Shown here: in pieces, positions 26,774-34,979 of the stretch | Numbering within the stretch: the first letter of the stretch is position 1 | Layout: each line of letters opens with the position of its first letter | Assembly (NCBI GenBank): GCA_001604135.1 | Contig: LVAT01000009.1 | Coordinates: forward strand, 62,001-126,000 | Direction: 5' to 3' | Source: Clostridiales bacterium Firm_14 | Lineage (GTDB): Bacteria > Bacillota > Clostridia > Saccharofermentanales > Saccharofermentanaceae | DNA: 64,000 nucleotides | The notes under the pieces: generated by a model | Told to the model about the DNA's origin: nothing | The model's input: the letters and a program-made list of their open reading frames with translations, nothing else | The model's database searches: none | Position numbers and translations under genes: made by a program

Positions 26774-26888
26774 GTTGCAAAATTGTTGCAACTTTGAATG
26801 CCTATATTTGCAACAAAAATAGCAATTTGGGCTCTGTTGCAAGAAATGTTGTAGATTCCCGGGGAGATTATTGCAACATTATTGCAAC
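26774..26888. repeat. Cluster of six TTGCAAC/GTTGCAA motifs
   Basis: In 115 nt of convergent intergenic DNA the heptamer GTTGCAA or its complement TTGCAAC occurs at 26774, 26785, 26808, 26836, 26871 and 26882, in both orientations. The core TTGCAA is itself palindromic. No gene is present. It may be a protein-binding array or a structured RNA; it does not match the spacing of the ECF promoter. Confidence 0.55.
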
Positions 26889-26925
26889 ACCACTTCACAG
26901 CGGTGAATTCCTCTTATTCAAAGTT

Positions 26926-26952
26926 AAAAAGGCTGCCCGTAGCCGGACAGCC
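26926..26952 (-). terminator. Terminator of the SPFH gene
   Basis: On the minus strand GGCTGTCCG pairs with CGGGCAGCC (one wobble) around a short loop and is followed by TTTTT. Confidence 0.75.
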
Positions 26953-26978
26953 TCTTAAAAACACATTCAATTAACAGA

Positions 26979-28385
26979 TCAGAACGGTCTTGCCGTGCCG
27001 CAGTCAGGGCAGAATCTTGAAGTGATCCCGGCCTTGCCGCAGTTAGGGCAGTTCCAGGGTGCATCAGCAGCAGGTGCTGCGGGAGCAGGAGCAGCTTCAA
27101 CCGGTGCCTGAGCGGGAGCAGCGGGTGCAGCCGGAGCAACAGGTGCCGCAGGTGCGCCGCCGGCAACAGGTGCTACCGGTGCGGGAGCGACGGGAACTGA
27201 GCCGGGTGCGGGTGCTGTAGCGCCGGAAACGCCGCCTGCGACTACGTTACCAAAGCCTTCGCCGACCTTCTGGGACTCGCCCATGATAGGTGCCATGGCG
27301 TCTCTTGTCATGTTGATGACGCCGCCCATTGCGCCCAAAGTGACACCGAGGGAAGCAACATCGCCGATACCGCCGCCTGCGCCGCCACCGTTGCCGGTGA
27401 TGCCGTTCTGCATTGCTTCGAGGCCGACCTGACGTGCTGTCTCGTCTCTGTATGTGTAGCCCTTCATCTGCATCTCCTGTGCCTCTGCCTGAGCCTGCAT
27501 TCTGTATGCGTCTGCTTCAGCCTGAGCCTTGATGCGGAGAGCGTCCGCTTCACCCTGTGCGCTTACAGCCTTGAGCTGTGCTTCTGTCTGGGCTTCGACG
27601 ATCTTTCTCTGCTGTGCAGCTTCTGCCTCAGCCTTTCTGACTTCCTCTTCACGAACCTTCAATGTCTTGTCGGCGAACTGCTGCTTGAGACGTACGAAGT
27701 TCGGATCGTTGTCAGGTGTAACGATGGATGTTACGTAGAACTCGGGCATTGTGAGACCGTATTCATCCAGAGTATCGTTGATATCGAGCATGAGCTTTGA
27801 AGAAAGAACATCAAGATATGCGTCGATCTCGAGGATGTTGAGATTCTCTTCCTTGATGATACGGGCAAGATTAGCCTTGACCTTGTTGATGATCAGAGCC
27901 TTGAACATGCCTGTGCCATAGGACTTGCCTTCGCCTGTAACGTCACTCTGAAGGAGACCGTCAGTGGTACCGACGAGCTTTAAGATCAGCTTGGCCGAAT
28001 CAGTAACTCTCATGTTAAAGTTGCCGGATGCGCCGATCTCTACGTGGAGTCCGGATGCGGGATCGAAAAGTCTTACCTTGCTGTCTGTACCCCACCTGAT
28101 ACCCATCTGGGTAACCATGTTGATGAAGTAGACTTCGCAGTGGAAAACGTTGATGCCGCCTGTTCCAAGCTTCATGTAGTCACGAACCTTGGGGATGTTG
28201 TTCGTAACAAGCGTGTGTCTGCCTGCCTTGAACTGATCGAAGATCTTACCGTCGCGGAAGAATAAAGCTTCCTGGGTCTCATGGACGATCAGCTGTGAGC
28301 CGATCGTAAAATCTTCTTTCTCGTGCTTGTGTGCGAGGACTTCATTACTGCCTTCGTACTTGATTACACTAATAGCTTCAACCAT
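26979..28385 (-). CDS. SPFH/YdjI-like protein with C-terminal zinc ribbon
   Basis: A 468-residue protein. Residues about 1-235 resemble the virion-core/YdjI type of SPFH domain (IVHETQEALFFRDGKIFDQF, RWGTDSKVRLFDP). A long Ala/Glu/Gln coiled coil (about 235-315) is followed by a Gly-rich patch, an Ala/Pro linker of some 60 residues and a zinc ribbon (CPNCG, CPDCG). In Bacillus, YdjI works with the membrane proteins YdjG/YdjH in envelope stress. Here the upstream neighbour is likewise a zinc-ribbon membrane protein (18 nt away). GGGAG precedes the ATG. A role as a membrane-organising scaffold is inferred. Confidence 0.78.
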   Translation of the reverse strand: MVEAISVIKYEGSNEVLAHKHEKEDFTIGSQLIVHETQEALFFRDGKIFDQFKAGRHTLVTNNIPKVRDYMKLGTGGINVFHCEVYFINMVTQMGIRWGTDSKVRLFDPASGLHVEIGASGNFNMRVTDSAKLILKLVGTTDGLLQSDVTGEGKSYGTGMFKALIINKVKANLARIIKEENLNILEIDAYLDVLSSKLMLDINDTLDEYGLTMPEFYVTSIVTPDNDPNFVRLKQQFADKTLKVREEEVRKAEAEAAQQRKIVEAQTEAQLKAVSAQGEADALRIKAQAEADAYRMQAQAEAQEMQMKGYTYRDETARQVGLEAMQNGITGNGGGAGGGIGDVASLGVTLGAMGGVINMTRDAMAPIMGESQKVGEGFGNVVAGGVSGATAPAPGSVPVAPAPVAPVAGGAPAAPVAPAAPAAPAQAPVEAAPAPAAPAADAPWNCPNCGKAGITSRFCPDCGTARPF

Positions 28386-28403
28386 TTCTGCAATCTCCCT
28401 TTC

Positions 28404-29228
28404 TTAATTCTTTTTATTCGCAAATATTGATAATTGTTCTGTTGTGAGCGCGAAAAGAATGAACATCGCGATCGGCGCGCCTATTGCGGCTACTATAGAG
28501 ATCCATGTCGGCACGTGGAATGCATATTCCAGTATAGAAAATACGATGATCGGACCTGCCGCAAGGAACGACAGTATCTTGATTATGATCTCTATCACGC
28601 CGCCTCTGTAGAGGACATATCCCAATCCCGCTGAACCTGCGAGGAACAACAGGATGCAAATAGCCCACGGCCAGTGGCAGACTTCGCGGAAGAATAATCC
28701 TACGGCTGCCGGAAGCGGCAAGCTGAATACAACGTCCCATGGGATATCCTTTTTGCGCTTTTTCTCGATCTCTTCTTTGCAGATCTCGATCATGGCTTCA
28801 GAATCCCTGAAGCCTTTTGCTCTCGATAACGTCGAAAGAGCGCTGTCGTAAGAACCCTTATCGAAATATCCCTTGCCCTTGGCATAGATCGCAAGAAGGT
28901 CAGCCTTCTTCTGTCCCTCTTCGCAGATCCTGACGAGGTCGGAAGAGATCGGATCGTTGAACTTCGCGCACTCGATAACGGACGTCTTGTAGAGAAGCTT
29001 CGCTTCGTTCGCGGAAGCAGCCTTGTTATCGCTCTCGACAATGTCGTTTGCTTTGGTGATATTCGCGATTATCCTCTGGTACTTTGCATAGTCGGGATAA
29101 AGATCTGAGATGGACCACTTGTTCCCGCAGTTTGCGCAATAGGAAGTACCGACGAGATAGTCATTGACTATATCACCGCCGCAGATCGTACACTTTAAAG
29201 AAACCGGAGTAATGTTTACGTCTGGCAT
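28404..29228 (-). CDS. Zinc-ribbon, TPR-like membrane protein (partner of the SPFH protein)
   Basis: A 274-residue protein. It has an N-terminal zinc ribbon (CTICGGDI then CANCGNKW), a helical segment with a TPR-like repeat (AKGKGYFDKGSYDSALSTLS, about 115-150), then three to four membrane helices (about 165-262). The layout resembles the zinc-ribbon membrane proteins found with YdjI-type SPFH proteins. It is 18 nt upstream of the SPFH gene on the same strand, so they are an operon and probably a complex: this protein would anchor the scaffold. No catalytic motif is visible. Family assignment is by context. Confidence 0.65.
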   Translation of the reverse strand: MPDVNITPVSLKCTICGGDIVNDYLVGTSYCANCGNKWSISDLYPDYAKYQRIIANITKANDIVESDNKAASANEAKLLYKTSVIECAKFNDPISSDLVRICEEGQKKADLLAIYAKGKGYFDKGSYDSALSTLSRAKGFRDSEAMIEICKEEIEKKRKKDIPWDVVFSLPLPAAVGLFFREVCHWPWAICILLFLAGSAGLGYVLYRGGVIEIIIKILSFLAAGPIIVFSILEYAFHVPTWISIVAAIGAPIAMFILFALTTEQLSIFANKKN

Positions 29229-29383
29229 TCTCTATCCCTACCCTTATTCAAGCGTGCGTGTTCCATGCCCACGCCTGAAAATAATTATATCAAAATTCTT
29301 TTCGCACTGCGATATATGGGACCGCAAAATACTGACTGCATTTAAAGATTGAATCCCGGTTTTACACCAAAATGAAAATAAAA

Positions 29384-29411
29384 CGGCGGAAAGCCGTGAA
29401 GCCTTCCGCCG
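29384..29411 (-). terminator. Terminator of the zinc-ribbon Yip1-like gene
   Basis: GCGGCGGAAGG-type stem pairing with CTTTCCGCCG (minus strand), followed by TTTTATTTT. Confidence 0.75.
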
Positions 29412-29436
29412 CGTAAAACTATCTGATTCTTAAGAC

Positions 29437-30381
29437 TTAGAAGAAGCCTGCCACGTATCCGACTGCGGCTACGCAGATGACGAATGCGAAAGCGAACTTG
29501 TTGCCCTTGATCTTTGTCTCTGCGCTCATTCCGTTGTAGAGCATAACGAGATAGAAAGCATAAGCTGCAACTGAGAAGATCCTGCCGAATCCTACATAAG
29601 GGATCAAGCCGAAGATCTCGCCGAGAACTTCGCTGACGAGGTATGCGGGAGCAACTGCCAATGAAGCAACAGCAAGAAGTCTGGTGAATGACTGCTTCTG
29701 CTTCAGGATCAGGCCTGCAAGAGAAAAGGCGCCTGCCATGCCGAATGTGCGTACGGCATAGTAAATAAACGGGAATGTGCAGTACTTAATGATCTGCCAT
29801 GCGATCCTGCCGCCGCTGTAAAGTTCTCTGAATGTTCTGCTGCTGAGTTCATTCTTGTATTTTGCGAGACGGATCAGATATTCAGGTACCGAAATGCAGG
29901 AGCTGATAACGCTGATAACTACAACTACGATCGCAGCGAGGAGAAGAGCATCTCCGATCCTCTCGTATGTGGGAGCGATCTCAGCGATACCGTCAGTGGG
30001 ATGAAGAGTAGCCTTGAAGATATTCTTAAAGTGCTGACCGAAAGTAACGCCTGTTGCAGGTTCCTTGGGCTTAGCCTCAGGTGCAGGCTGAGCTGCGGGT
30101 GCTACAGGTGCTGCTTCAGGAGCAGCGGGAGCTTCGGGTGCTGCAGGAGCAGCCTCAGCTACGGGTGCTGCAGGTGCTTCAGGTGCCGGTGCTGCTGTTG
30201 CAGGAGCAGGCTCGGCGGGAGCTGCCGGAGCAGGTTCAGCGGGTGCTGCTGCAGGTGTTGCTACGGGTGCAGCTTCAGGTGCAGGAGCAGCGGGGGCTGC
30301 AGCTGCTGCGAGTGACATACCACATCCACCGCAAAAAGCTACGCCATCGGGATTCTCTTTTCCACAATTAGGACAAAACAT
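29437..30381 (-). CDS. Zinc-ribbon protein with Ala/Pro linker and Yip1-like membrane domain
   Basis: A 314-residue protein: a zinc ribbon at the N-terminus (CPNCGKEN, CGGCG), a linker of about 80 residues made almost only of Ala, Pro and Glu (about 24-105), then five membrane helices (about 140-314) that resemble the Yip1/YIF1 superfamily. The function of bacterial Yip1-like proteins is unknown. GGAAAGGA precedes the ATG. It has its own terminator and so is probably transcribed separately from the SPFH pair, though it shares the zinc-ribbon and Ala/Pro design. The repetitive DNA of the linker (about 30070-30310) is prone to slippage. Confidence 0.65.
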   Translation of the reverse strand: MFCPNCGKENPDGVAFCGGCGMSLAAAAAPAAPAPEAAPVATPAAAPAEPAPAAPAEPAPATAAPAPEAPAAPVAEAAPAAPEAPAAPEAAPVAPAAQPAPEAKPKEPATGVTFGQHFKNIFKATLHPTDGIAEIAPTYERIGDALLLAAIVVVVISVISSCISVPEYLIRLAKYKNELSSRTFRELYSGGRIAWQIIKYCTFPFIYYAVRTFGMAGAFSLAGLILKQKQSFTRLLAVASLAVAPAYLVSEVLGEIFGLIPYVGFGRIFSVAAYAFYLVMLYNGMSAETKIKGNKFAFAFVICVAAVGYVAGFF

Positions 30382-30497
30382 TTTCGTATCCTTTCCTCGG
30401 GCATAAACCCGATCTGCTTGATATGTTCATTGTAACATACGTGTTCTGATATAAAGTCAAAAAATTAGGCCTTTAAATATGCTTTTTTGCCAAAAGA

Positions 30498-30525
30498 AAA
30501 GGGACTTTAGCGATGCAGTCCCTTT
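30498..30525 (-). terminator. Terminator of the sigma/anti-sigma operon
   Basis: AAAGGGACT (30498-30506) and AGTCCCTTT (30517-30525) form a perfect 9-bp stem; on the minus strand TTTTCTTTT follows. Confidence 0.8.
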
Positions 30526-30549
30526 AATGATCTTTAATTGTTTTGAGAC

Positions 30550-31515
30550 TTATAGCACGTCGATCAGTCCGTAGATAACTTCGGGAGCGACGATATCTGA
30601 GAATACGACGAGGTATTTATAGCCGTTCTTCTTGAAGACTGCCGCGTTGATCTTGTCCGTAGTCTCATTCTTGCCGAGCTTGGGGACATTGGCGAAAGGC
30701 ACATAATAGAGCTCAACGCTTATTCCGCCCGGTGTCGTGCCTGCCACTGCAACGCTCTTGTTGGACGGGAAGACCTTCTTCATAACATCAGTATCTTCGT
30801 ATGTGGTAACGATTATTACCTTCTCGCCGTCCTCACCGAAGAATACTTCCTTAATGCTGCCGTCGGTATAAGTGCCGGAACCCGTGCTCTCGAGATCGAA
30901 AGGCAGCTTCCTGCTGATCTTGTCGATACGCTCGTTGCCGATGCCCTGGCTGTAATCAACATCCTCGTTCTCGCCGGGGAGCTTGGTAACATCGGCTGTT
31001 ATGTTCTTGTTGCCTGTAGCAATGGCATAGTTCTTGTTGTCAGAAGAGAGCGAGAGATCGTTTTTGGATTTGGAATCACCGGATCTTGCATCTTCGTTCT
31101 CCAAAGCAACCGTTGTTGCTTCATAGACATCTTCGCCGAGAGCGTCATTTATTGCATTATCGATCTGAACGGCTTCAGCGTTATGAGCAACCACCGTTTC
31201 GGCGGCAGTTTTGGATCTGCCAAGATAGGTAACAACGAAGAAGATCACACCGAAGACTACGAGAAGTCCTGCGGCGATCGAAGTAATGAGCGCGATCGGG
31301 ATCCTGCGCGCCTTCTTCTTGACAGGCTTTTCGGGCGTATCAGCCTCAAAGTCTGTTTCAGGTATTGTTTCTGATTTTATCTCAGTGAGGTCTGTAACTT
31401 CAGCGCCTCCATCCTGATCTTTGATCGCTTTGGAGACAGCAATCATGATCCTGGACTTCATCTCAGGATCTACAGTTACATTGCTCATGATTTCGTTATA
31501 CTTATTCAAAATCAT
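30550..31515 (-). CDS. Anti-sigma factor-like membrane protein
   Basis: A 321-residue single-pass protein. An N-terminal cytoplasmic region (about 1-70) includes a helical MSNVTVDPEMKSRIMIAVSKA segment, followed by a basic patch, one helix (about 73-96) and a 220-residue extracytoplasmic domain with no recognised family. Position is the main argument: it overlaps the ECF sigma gene by 14 nt, and this layout (cytoplasmic head, one helix, outer sensor) is standard for ECF anti-sigmas. No zinc-binding ZAS motif (HxxxCxxC) is seen, so it belongs to another class. GGAGGC sits 4 nt before the ATG. Confidence 0.75.
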   Translation of the reverse strand: MILNKYNEIMSNVTVDPEMKSRIMIAVSKAIKDQDGGAEVTDLTEIKSETIPETDFEADTPEKPVKKKARRIPIALITSIAAGLLVVFGVIFFVVTYLGRSKTAAETVVAHNAEAVQIDNAINDALGEDVYEATTVALENEDARSGDSKSKNDLSLSSDNKNYAIATGNKNITADVTKLPGENEDVDYSQGIGNERIDKISRKLPFDLESTGSGTYTDGSIKEVFFGEDGEKVIIVTTYEDTDVMKKVFPSNKSVAVAGTTPGGISVELYYVPFANVPKLGKNETTDKINAAVFKKNGYKYLVVFSDIVAPEVIYGLIDVL

Positions 31516-32170
31516 TTGCCTCCTTCAGCATCTCTCTCAGTTTGTCTCTGGCACGCTTAAGATCTGAGCGTACCGTTGCTTCGCGTCGCCCTGTTATATG
31601 AGCGATCTCGGCTGTCGAATATCCTTCCTGATAGAAAAGGTGGATCGCTTCACGCTGATGGACCGGCAGACTCCTTACTGCATCCCAGACGGCTTTGTAT
31701 TCATCGCCCTTATCCAGGTCTTCCTGTACTTCGCCAACGATCTCTTCGTTGAGCTCCATCGTGTCGCGTACACGGTTGTAGTCTATGCGGTTCTTAGCAA
31801 GATTCGATGCAACTCTCATGAGCCATGCTTTTCGATGCGACTCGCTCTCGAAAACAGGTCTCACGGTAACGAACTTGATCATCGTCTCCTGTAAGATATC
31901 CTCCGCGTCCTCAATGTTGTGAAGGTAAGAGAGTGCAAGACGAAGGATCGAATTACCTATCGTGCTTAAGATCTCTTCCGCTTCCTTTTCTATCTCCTCG
32001 TCACTCTTCCTGTTGTTCCCGGTGGCCTCTTTGTCGTAGAGGTCATCTTCGGATGCACTGAGGATCTCGAACTGATCTTCGAGACTGTTCTCATCCGAAT
32101 CCGAAAACGCCAGCAGCAAAATGGCGAGTTTCCGTAAAAGCGGCAGATTGGCTTCGTAAGTAAATTCCAT
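31502..32170 (-). CDS. ECF-type RNA polymerase sigma factor
   Basis: A 222-residue sigma-70 family ECF factor. After an unusual acidic N-terminal extension (about 1-65), region 2 includes RLALSYLHNIEDAEDILQET (about 77-96) and the -10-recognition segment KAWLMRVASNLAKNRI. Region 4 has LPVHQREAIHLFYQEGYSTAEIA and a helix-turn-helix ending in REATVRSDLKRARDKL. AAGGA is 5 nt before the ATG. It is co-transcribed with the anti-sigma gene. Its promoter (32199-32232) is nearly identical to that of the serpin operon, indicating autoregulation and a serpin regulon. Confidence 0.9.
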   Translation of the reverse strand: MEFTYEANLPLLRKLAILLLAFSDSDENSLEDQFEILSASEDDLYDKEATGNNRKSDEEIEKEAEEILSTIGNSILRLALSYLHNIEDAEDILQETMIKFVTVRPVFESESHRKAWLMRVASNLAKNRIDYNRVRDTMELNEEIVGEVQEDLDKGDEYKAVWDAVRSLPVHQREAIHLFYQEGYSTAEIAHITGRREATVRSDLKRARDKLREMLKEANDFE

Positions 32171-32198
32171 TTATTCCTTCGGTTCATCTCCGCTTTCA

Positions 32199-32232
32199 CC
32201 CTGTATACAGATGAAGCGGAGGAAATGTTGCA
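32199..32232 (-). promoter_or_regulatory. ECF-type autoregulatory promoter of the sigma factor gene
   Basis: On the minus strand: TGCAACATTTCC (32232-32221), 8 nt, ATCTGTATACAGGG (32212-32199), about 30 nt before the ATG. The first block is identical to that of the serpin promoter at 25029-25062, the second differs at one base, and the spacing is the same. Confidence 0.78.
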
Positions 32233-32335
32233 GTTAGATTATAACAGTGAAATAAATCAAATCAAATTGCTAATTGACCCCTGCATAATATAAAATATGC
32301 GGGGCGTATACCTTTGGGGAGATCTTCAAAACGGA

Positions 32336-32353
32336 TTCCGTTCCTTAACGGAA
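32336..32353. other. Hairpin in the divergent sigma/EAL intergenic region
   Basis: TTCCGTT-CCTT-AACGGAA is a perfect 7-bp stem-loop followed by AACTTTTTA, within the leader of the gene at 32439. A second imperfect stem (CCCCTGCATA with TATGCGGGG) lies about 50 nt upstream. I did not recognise a c-di-GMP riboswitch. Confidence 0.4.
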
Positions 32354-32438
32354 AACTTTTTATAGGGTTTGGAGAATTAATATTTATTTAAAATGCATGT
32401 AACACAATGCACACTATAAACGTAGCATAATAAGGCAT

Positions 32439-34274
32439 ATGAGAAAGAATAACGGCAGACTGTTTATCCAGAACGATGCGATCTACGTCGCAGTCGTTTT
32501 TGTGAGCGTATTTCTCTTCATAGCTCTCATCGCGCTTCAGATCTTCTCGGGAATCCATGCTACCAGGATCTTTGTCGGCGTCGCACTGATGTTCCTGTCA
32601 TTCTCGATGAATGTTTTCGAAGGCAAGTTCGGATTCTACATCTCATATGCGCTTAACTTCGTCCAGTTCATGATCTACACATATGAGTACGTCATGATGA
32701 AGAACGAATCCGCGCCGATCCTCCTCGCAATGACATTCGTTACCATGGTCATCAACATGATCCTGCAGTACTACGTCATAAAGCTCGCGACCAAGATCAA
32801 GGGCATTGAGGACGCCAAGCGTGACGAGCGCGGCAAGGCGATCCGCAAGGAACTCGAAGACCAGATGTTCTCCCGTACGAGCCTCATCGTCAACTACGAA
32901 GCAATGGGTAATAACCAGGGCTTAAGCGAAGCGATCGGAAGGAACCTCAATTCATCGATCGACCCGCTCACAACGCTCCCCGGCCGCGATGCCATCACGG
33001 AGCGTGCTTATAAGCTCATCAGAGAAGACATCTCCAACATGAAAGAGAGCGACAATCCTGACAAGGTCTGCCGCCCTTTTGCAGTCATCTATCTGGCACT
33101 TGATCATTTCGACGTTATAACAAGATCCATCGGACATAAATCTATGGACCTCTTCATACAGAGCATGGCTCACCGTCTCCGCGAAGCTGCCGATCCTACG
33201 GATATGGTAGCGAGGATCGATGATGCCGACTTCGTCATACTCTTCAGAAGGAGCCTTACTCCCGAAGCAGAGAAAAGGTATGCCGACAAGCTCGTTAAGG
33301 AAGCAGGCAGAGCCTTTGCGGCCGGCCTCGATTCGATGAATGCGTCTATCTTCTACGGCACTGCGCACTACCCTGCGGATTCACGTCACGGCGGCGAGCT
33401 TATCGCCATTGCAGAAGAGCGCATGAGCAAGGCATCCGCTGTTGCCGCAGGCAATCCGGAAGAAGCTGACAGGGAGTCTTTGCCGGGCGAAGATATCTTT
33501 AAGGGCAAGAGCAAGGATGAGATAATCGCTGTTTTCGAGCGCGCCATAGCAGACGGAAGCCTTCACATGGCATACCAGCCCTGCTTTACCGCAGACAGAA
33601 AACTCACGGGGTTTGAGGCCTTCTTAAGATTCGAGAAGAACGGAGTCTCGATCCCGCCCCAGGTATTCCTTGCTGCTTCAGAGAACGCAGGCTACATGCG
33701 CCGCGTCGGCGGTTTCTCGCTGGAGAATTCACTCGGAACTCTCGCTTATATCAACAAGATCGATCCTGATCTCACAATGAATATCAACATCTCGAATTAC
33801 CAGCTGATAGAGCCTGACTTCATCCAGGCGTTCCAGAATATCGTTTCCTACACTGACTGCAACGTTAAGAACCTCATTCTGGACCTTCAGGAAGAGAGCC
33901 TCATCTCGAGCCTTGCAGACATCAGGATGACCATAGAAGAGCTCGCTACGACTGGCGTAAAGATGGCCCTGGATAACTTCGGCAGAGGATATTCATCGTT
34001 CAACGCTATCCCGCTGCTCCCTGTATCGGTCTTAAAGCTCGACGGCAACTTCACATCCAATCTCGCAACCGATCCCACGGTCCGTATCCTTACGCGTTCC
34101 GCGATCACGCTGATGCATGACATCGACATCACCGTTACCGCAACCGGTGTCGGCCAGGAGGACCAGTTCGAGATCCTCGCCGGAAGCGGCTGCGACAGAT
34201 TCCAGGGACTCTTCCTCGGTCAGGCAATAGCACCCGACGATATCGAAGAGTTCATCTCCACCCACTCCAAGTGA
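32439..34274 (+). CDS. Membrane protein with degenerate GGDEF and EAL domains
   Basis: A 611-residue protein: four or so membrane helices (about 12-120), a coiled stretch, a GGDEF fold (about 170-335) and an EAL fold (about 355-605). Both catalytic sites are altered. The GGDEF motif reads DDADF (261-265). In the EAL part the signature is EAF, the usual DDFG is DNFG (D512, N513), the Glu of the GVE motif is missing (GVG), and LELTES has become LDLQEES; Lys533 and the QG motif remain. It probably neither makes nor cleaves c-di-GMP but may bind it or a partner. It is divergent from the ECF sigma gene. Confidence 0.85.
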   Translation: MRKNNGRLFIQNDAIYVAVVFVSVFLFIALIALQIFSGIHATRIFVGVALMFLSFSMNVFEGKFGFYISYALNFVQFMIYTYEYVMMKNESAPILLAMTFVTMVINMILQYYVIKLATKIKGIEDAKRDERGKAIRKELEDQMFSRTSLIVNYEAMGNNQGLSEAIGRNLNSSIDPLTTLPGRDAITERAYKLIREDISNMKESDNPDKVCRPFAVIYLALDHFDVITRSIGHKSMDLFIQSMAHRLREAADPTDMVARIDDADFVILFRRSLTPEAEKRYADKLVKEAGRAFAAGLDSMNASIFYGTAHYPADSRHGGELIAIAEERMSKASAVAAGNPEEADRESLPGEDIFKGKSKDEIIAVFERAIADGSLHMAYQPCFTADRKLTGFEAFLRFEKNGVSIPPQVFLAASENAGYMRRVGGFSLENSLGTLAYINKIDPDLTMNINISNYQLIEPDFIQAFQNIVSYTDCNVKNLILDLQEESLISSLADIRMTIEELATTGVKMALDNFGRGYSSFNAIPLLPVSVLKLDGNFTSNLATDPTVRILTRSAITLMHDIDITVTATGVGQEDQFEILAGSGCDRFQGLFLGQAIAPDDIEEFISTHSK

Positions 34275-34303
34275 CGTTCCTGACCACGTTTCCGCCTCTA
34301 TGC

Positions 34304-34309
34304 TATAAT
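34304..34309 (+). promoter_or_regulatory. Extended -10 element of the ABC-2 operon
   Basis: TGCTATAAT ends at 34309, 31 nt before the ATG at 34341. A weak -35 (CTGACC) lies about 18 nt upstream. Confidence 0.5.
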
Positions 34310-34340
34310 CACTCTATCTGATAAGGAGTGCTAGGGATAT

Positions 34341-34979
34341 ATGGCTGATTCAATCGTAACTATCGAGAAAGTCTCGCTCAAATACAAGAAGACTGTCCTG
34401 ACCGACGTCACCATCACAGCGCAGAAGGGCGATGTAATAGGCCTCTTAGGTCTTAACGGTTCAGGCAAATCGACGCTTCTTTCTGCCATCGCCGGCCTTA
34501 GAAGGACCCATTCCGGCACCATTAAGGTCGAAGGCAAGGCGGGATTTGTAACCCAGGAAAACGCCCTGATCGACGAGCTCACAGCCATGGATAACCTCAA
34601 GATGTGGACACCCCTGAGCAAGGCCGAGATCATGACGGCGTTAACGGACACCGAGCTCTCCATCCTCAAAGTAAACGATTTTATAGACCTTAAGGTAAAG
34701 CGCATGTCAGGCGGCATGAAAAAGCGTCTCGCTATCGCTTCGGTGCTTCTCAGCAAGCCCGACATCCTGCTCCTCGACGAGCCACTCGCAGCGCTCGACA
34801 TTCCTGCCAAGAACGACATCATCAAGTTCATAGATTCATTCAGAGCCAAGGGCGGAACGGTCTTTATCGCGAGCCACAGCGAAGAAATGTTTAAGCATTG
34901 CTCGAAGATCTACCTCCTCAAGGACGGCGTATCAACGCTCCTTCCTGCCGGTATCTCTCCCGCGGAGGCCCTTGGATGA
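34341..34979 (+). CDS. ABC transporter ATP-binding protein (ABC-2 exporter)
   Basis: A 212-residue ABC ATPase. It has Walker A GLNGSGKS (37-44), Q-loop in FVTQEN, signature MSGGMKKR (122-129), Walker B ILLLDEP (142-148) and H-loop ASHSEE. The short length and closeness to the CcmA/NatA group suit type-2 exporters. The stop overlaps the start of the first permease gene (ATGA), and a second permease follows, so this is an ATPase plus two-permease exporter. The substrate is unknown: peptide, polyketide or sodium are all possible for this family. Confidence 0.9.
   Translation: MADSIVTIEKVSLKYKKTVLTDVTITAQKGDVIGLLGLNGSGKSTLLSAIAGLRRTHSGTIKVEGKAGFVTQENALIDELTAMDNLKMWTPLSKAEIMTALTDTELSILKVNDFIDLKVKRMSGGMKKRLAIASVLLSKPDILLLDEPLAALDIPAKNDIIKFIDSFRAKGGTVFIASHSEEMFKHCSKIYLLKDGVSTLLPAGISPAEALG

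Noticed and set aside
26774-26888. TTGCAAC cluster as further ECF promoters
   Set aside because: None is followed at the required distance by the ATCTGTWTACAGGG block.
32240-32438. c-di-GMP riboswitch before the GGDEF-EAL gene
   Set aside because: Hairpins are present but I could not match the conserved core of either GEMM class.
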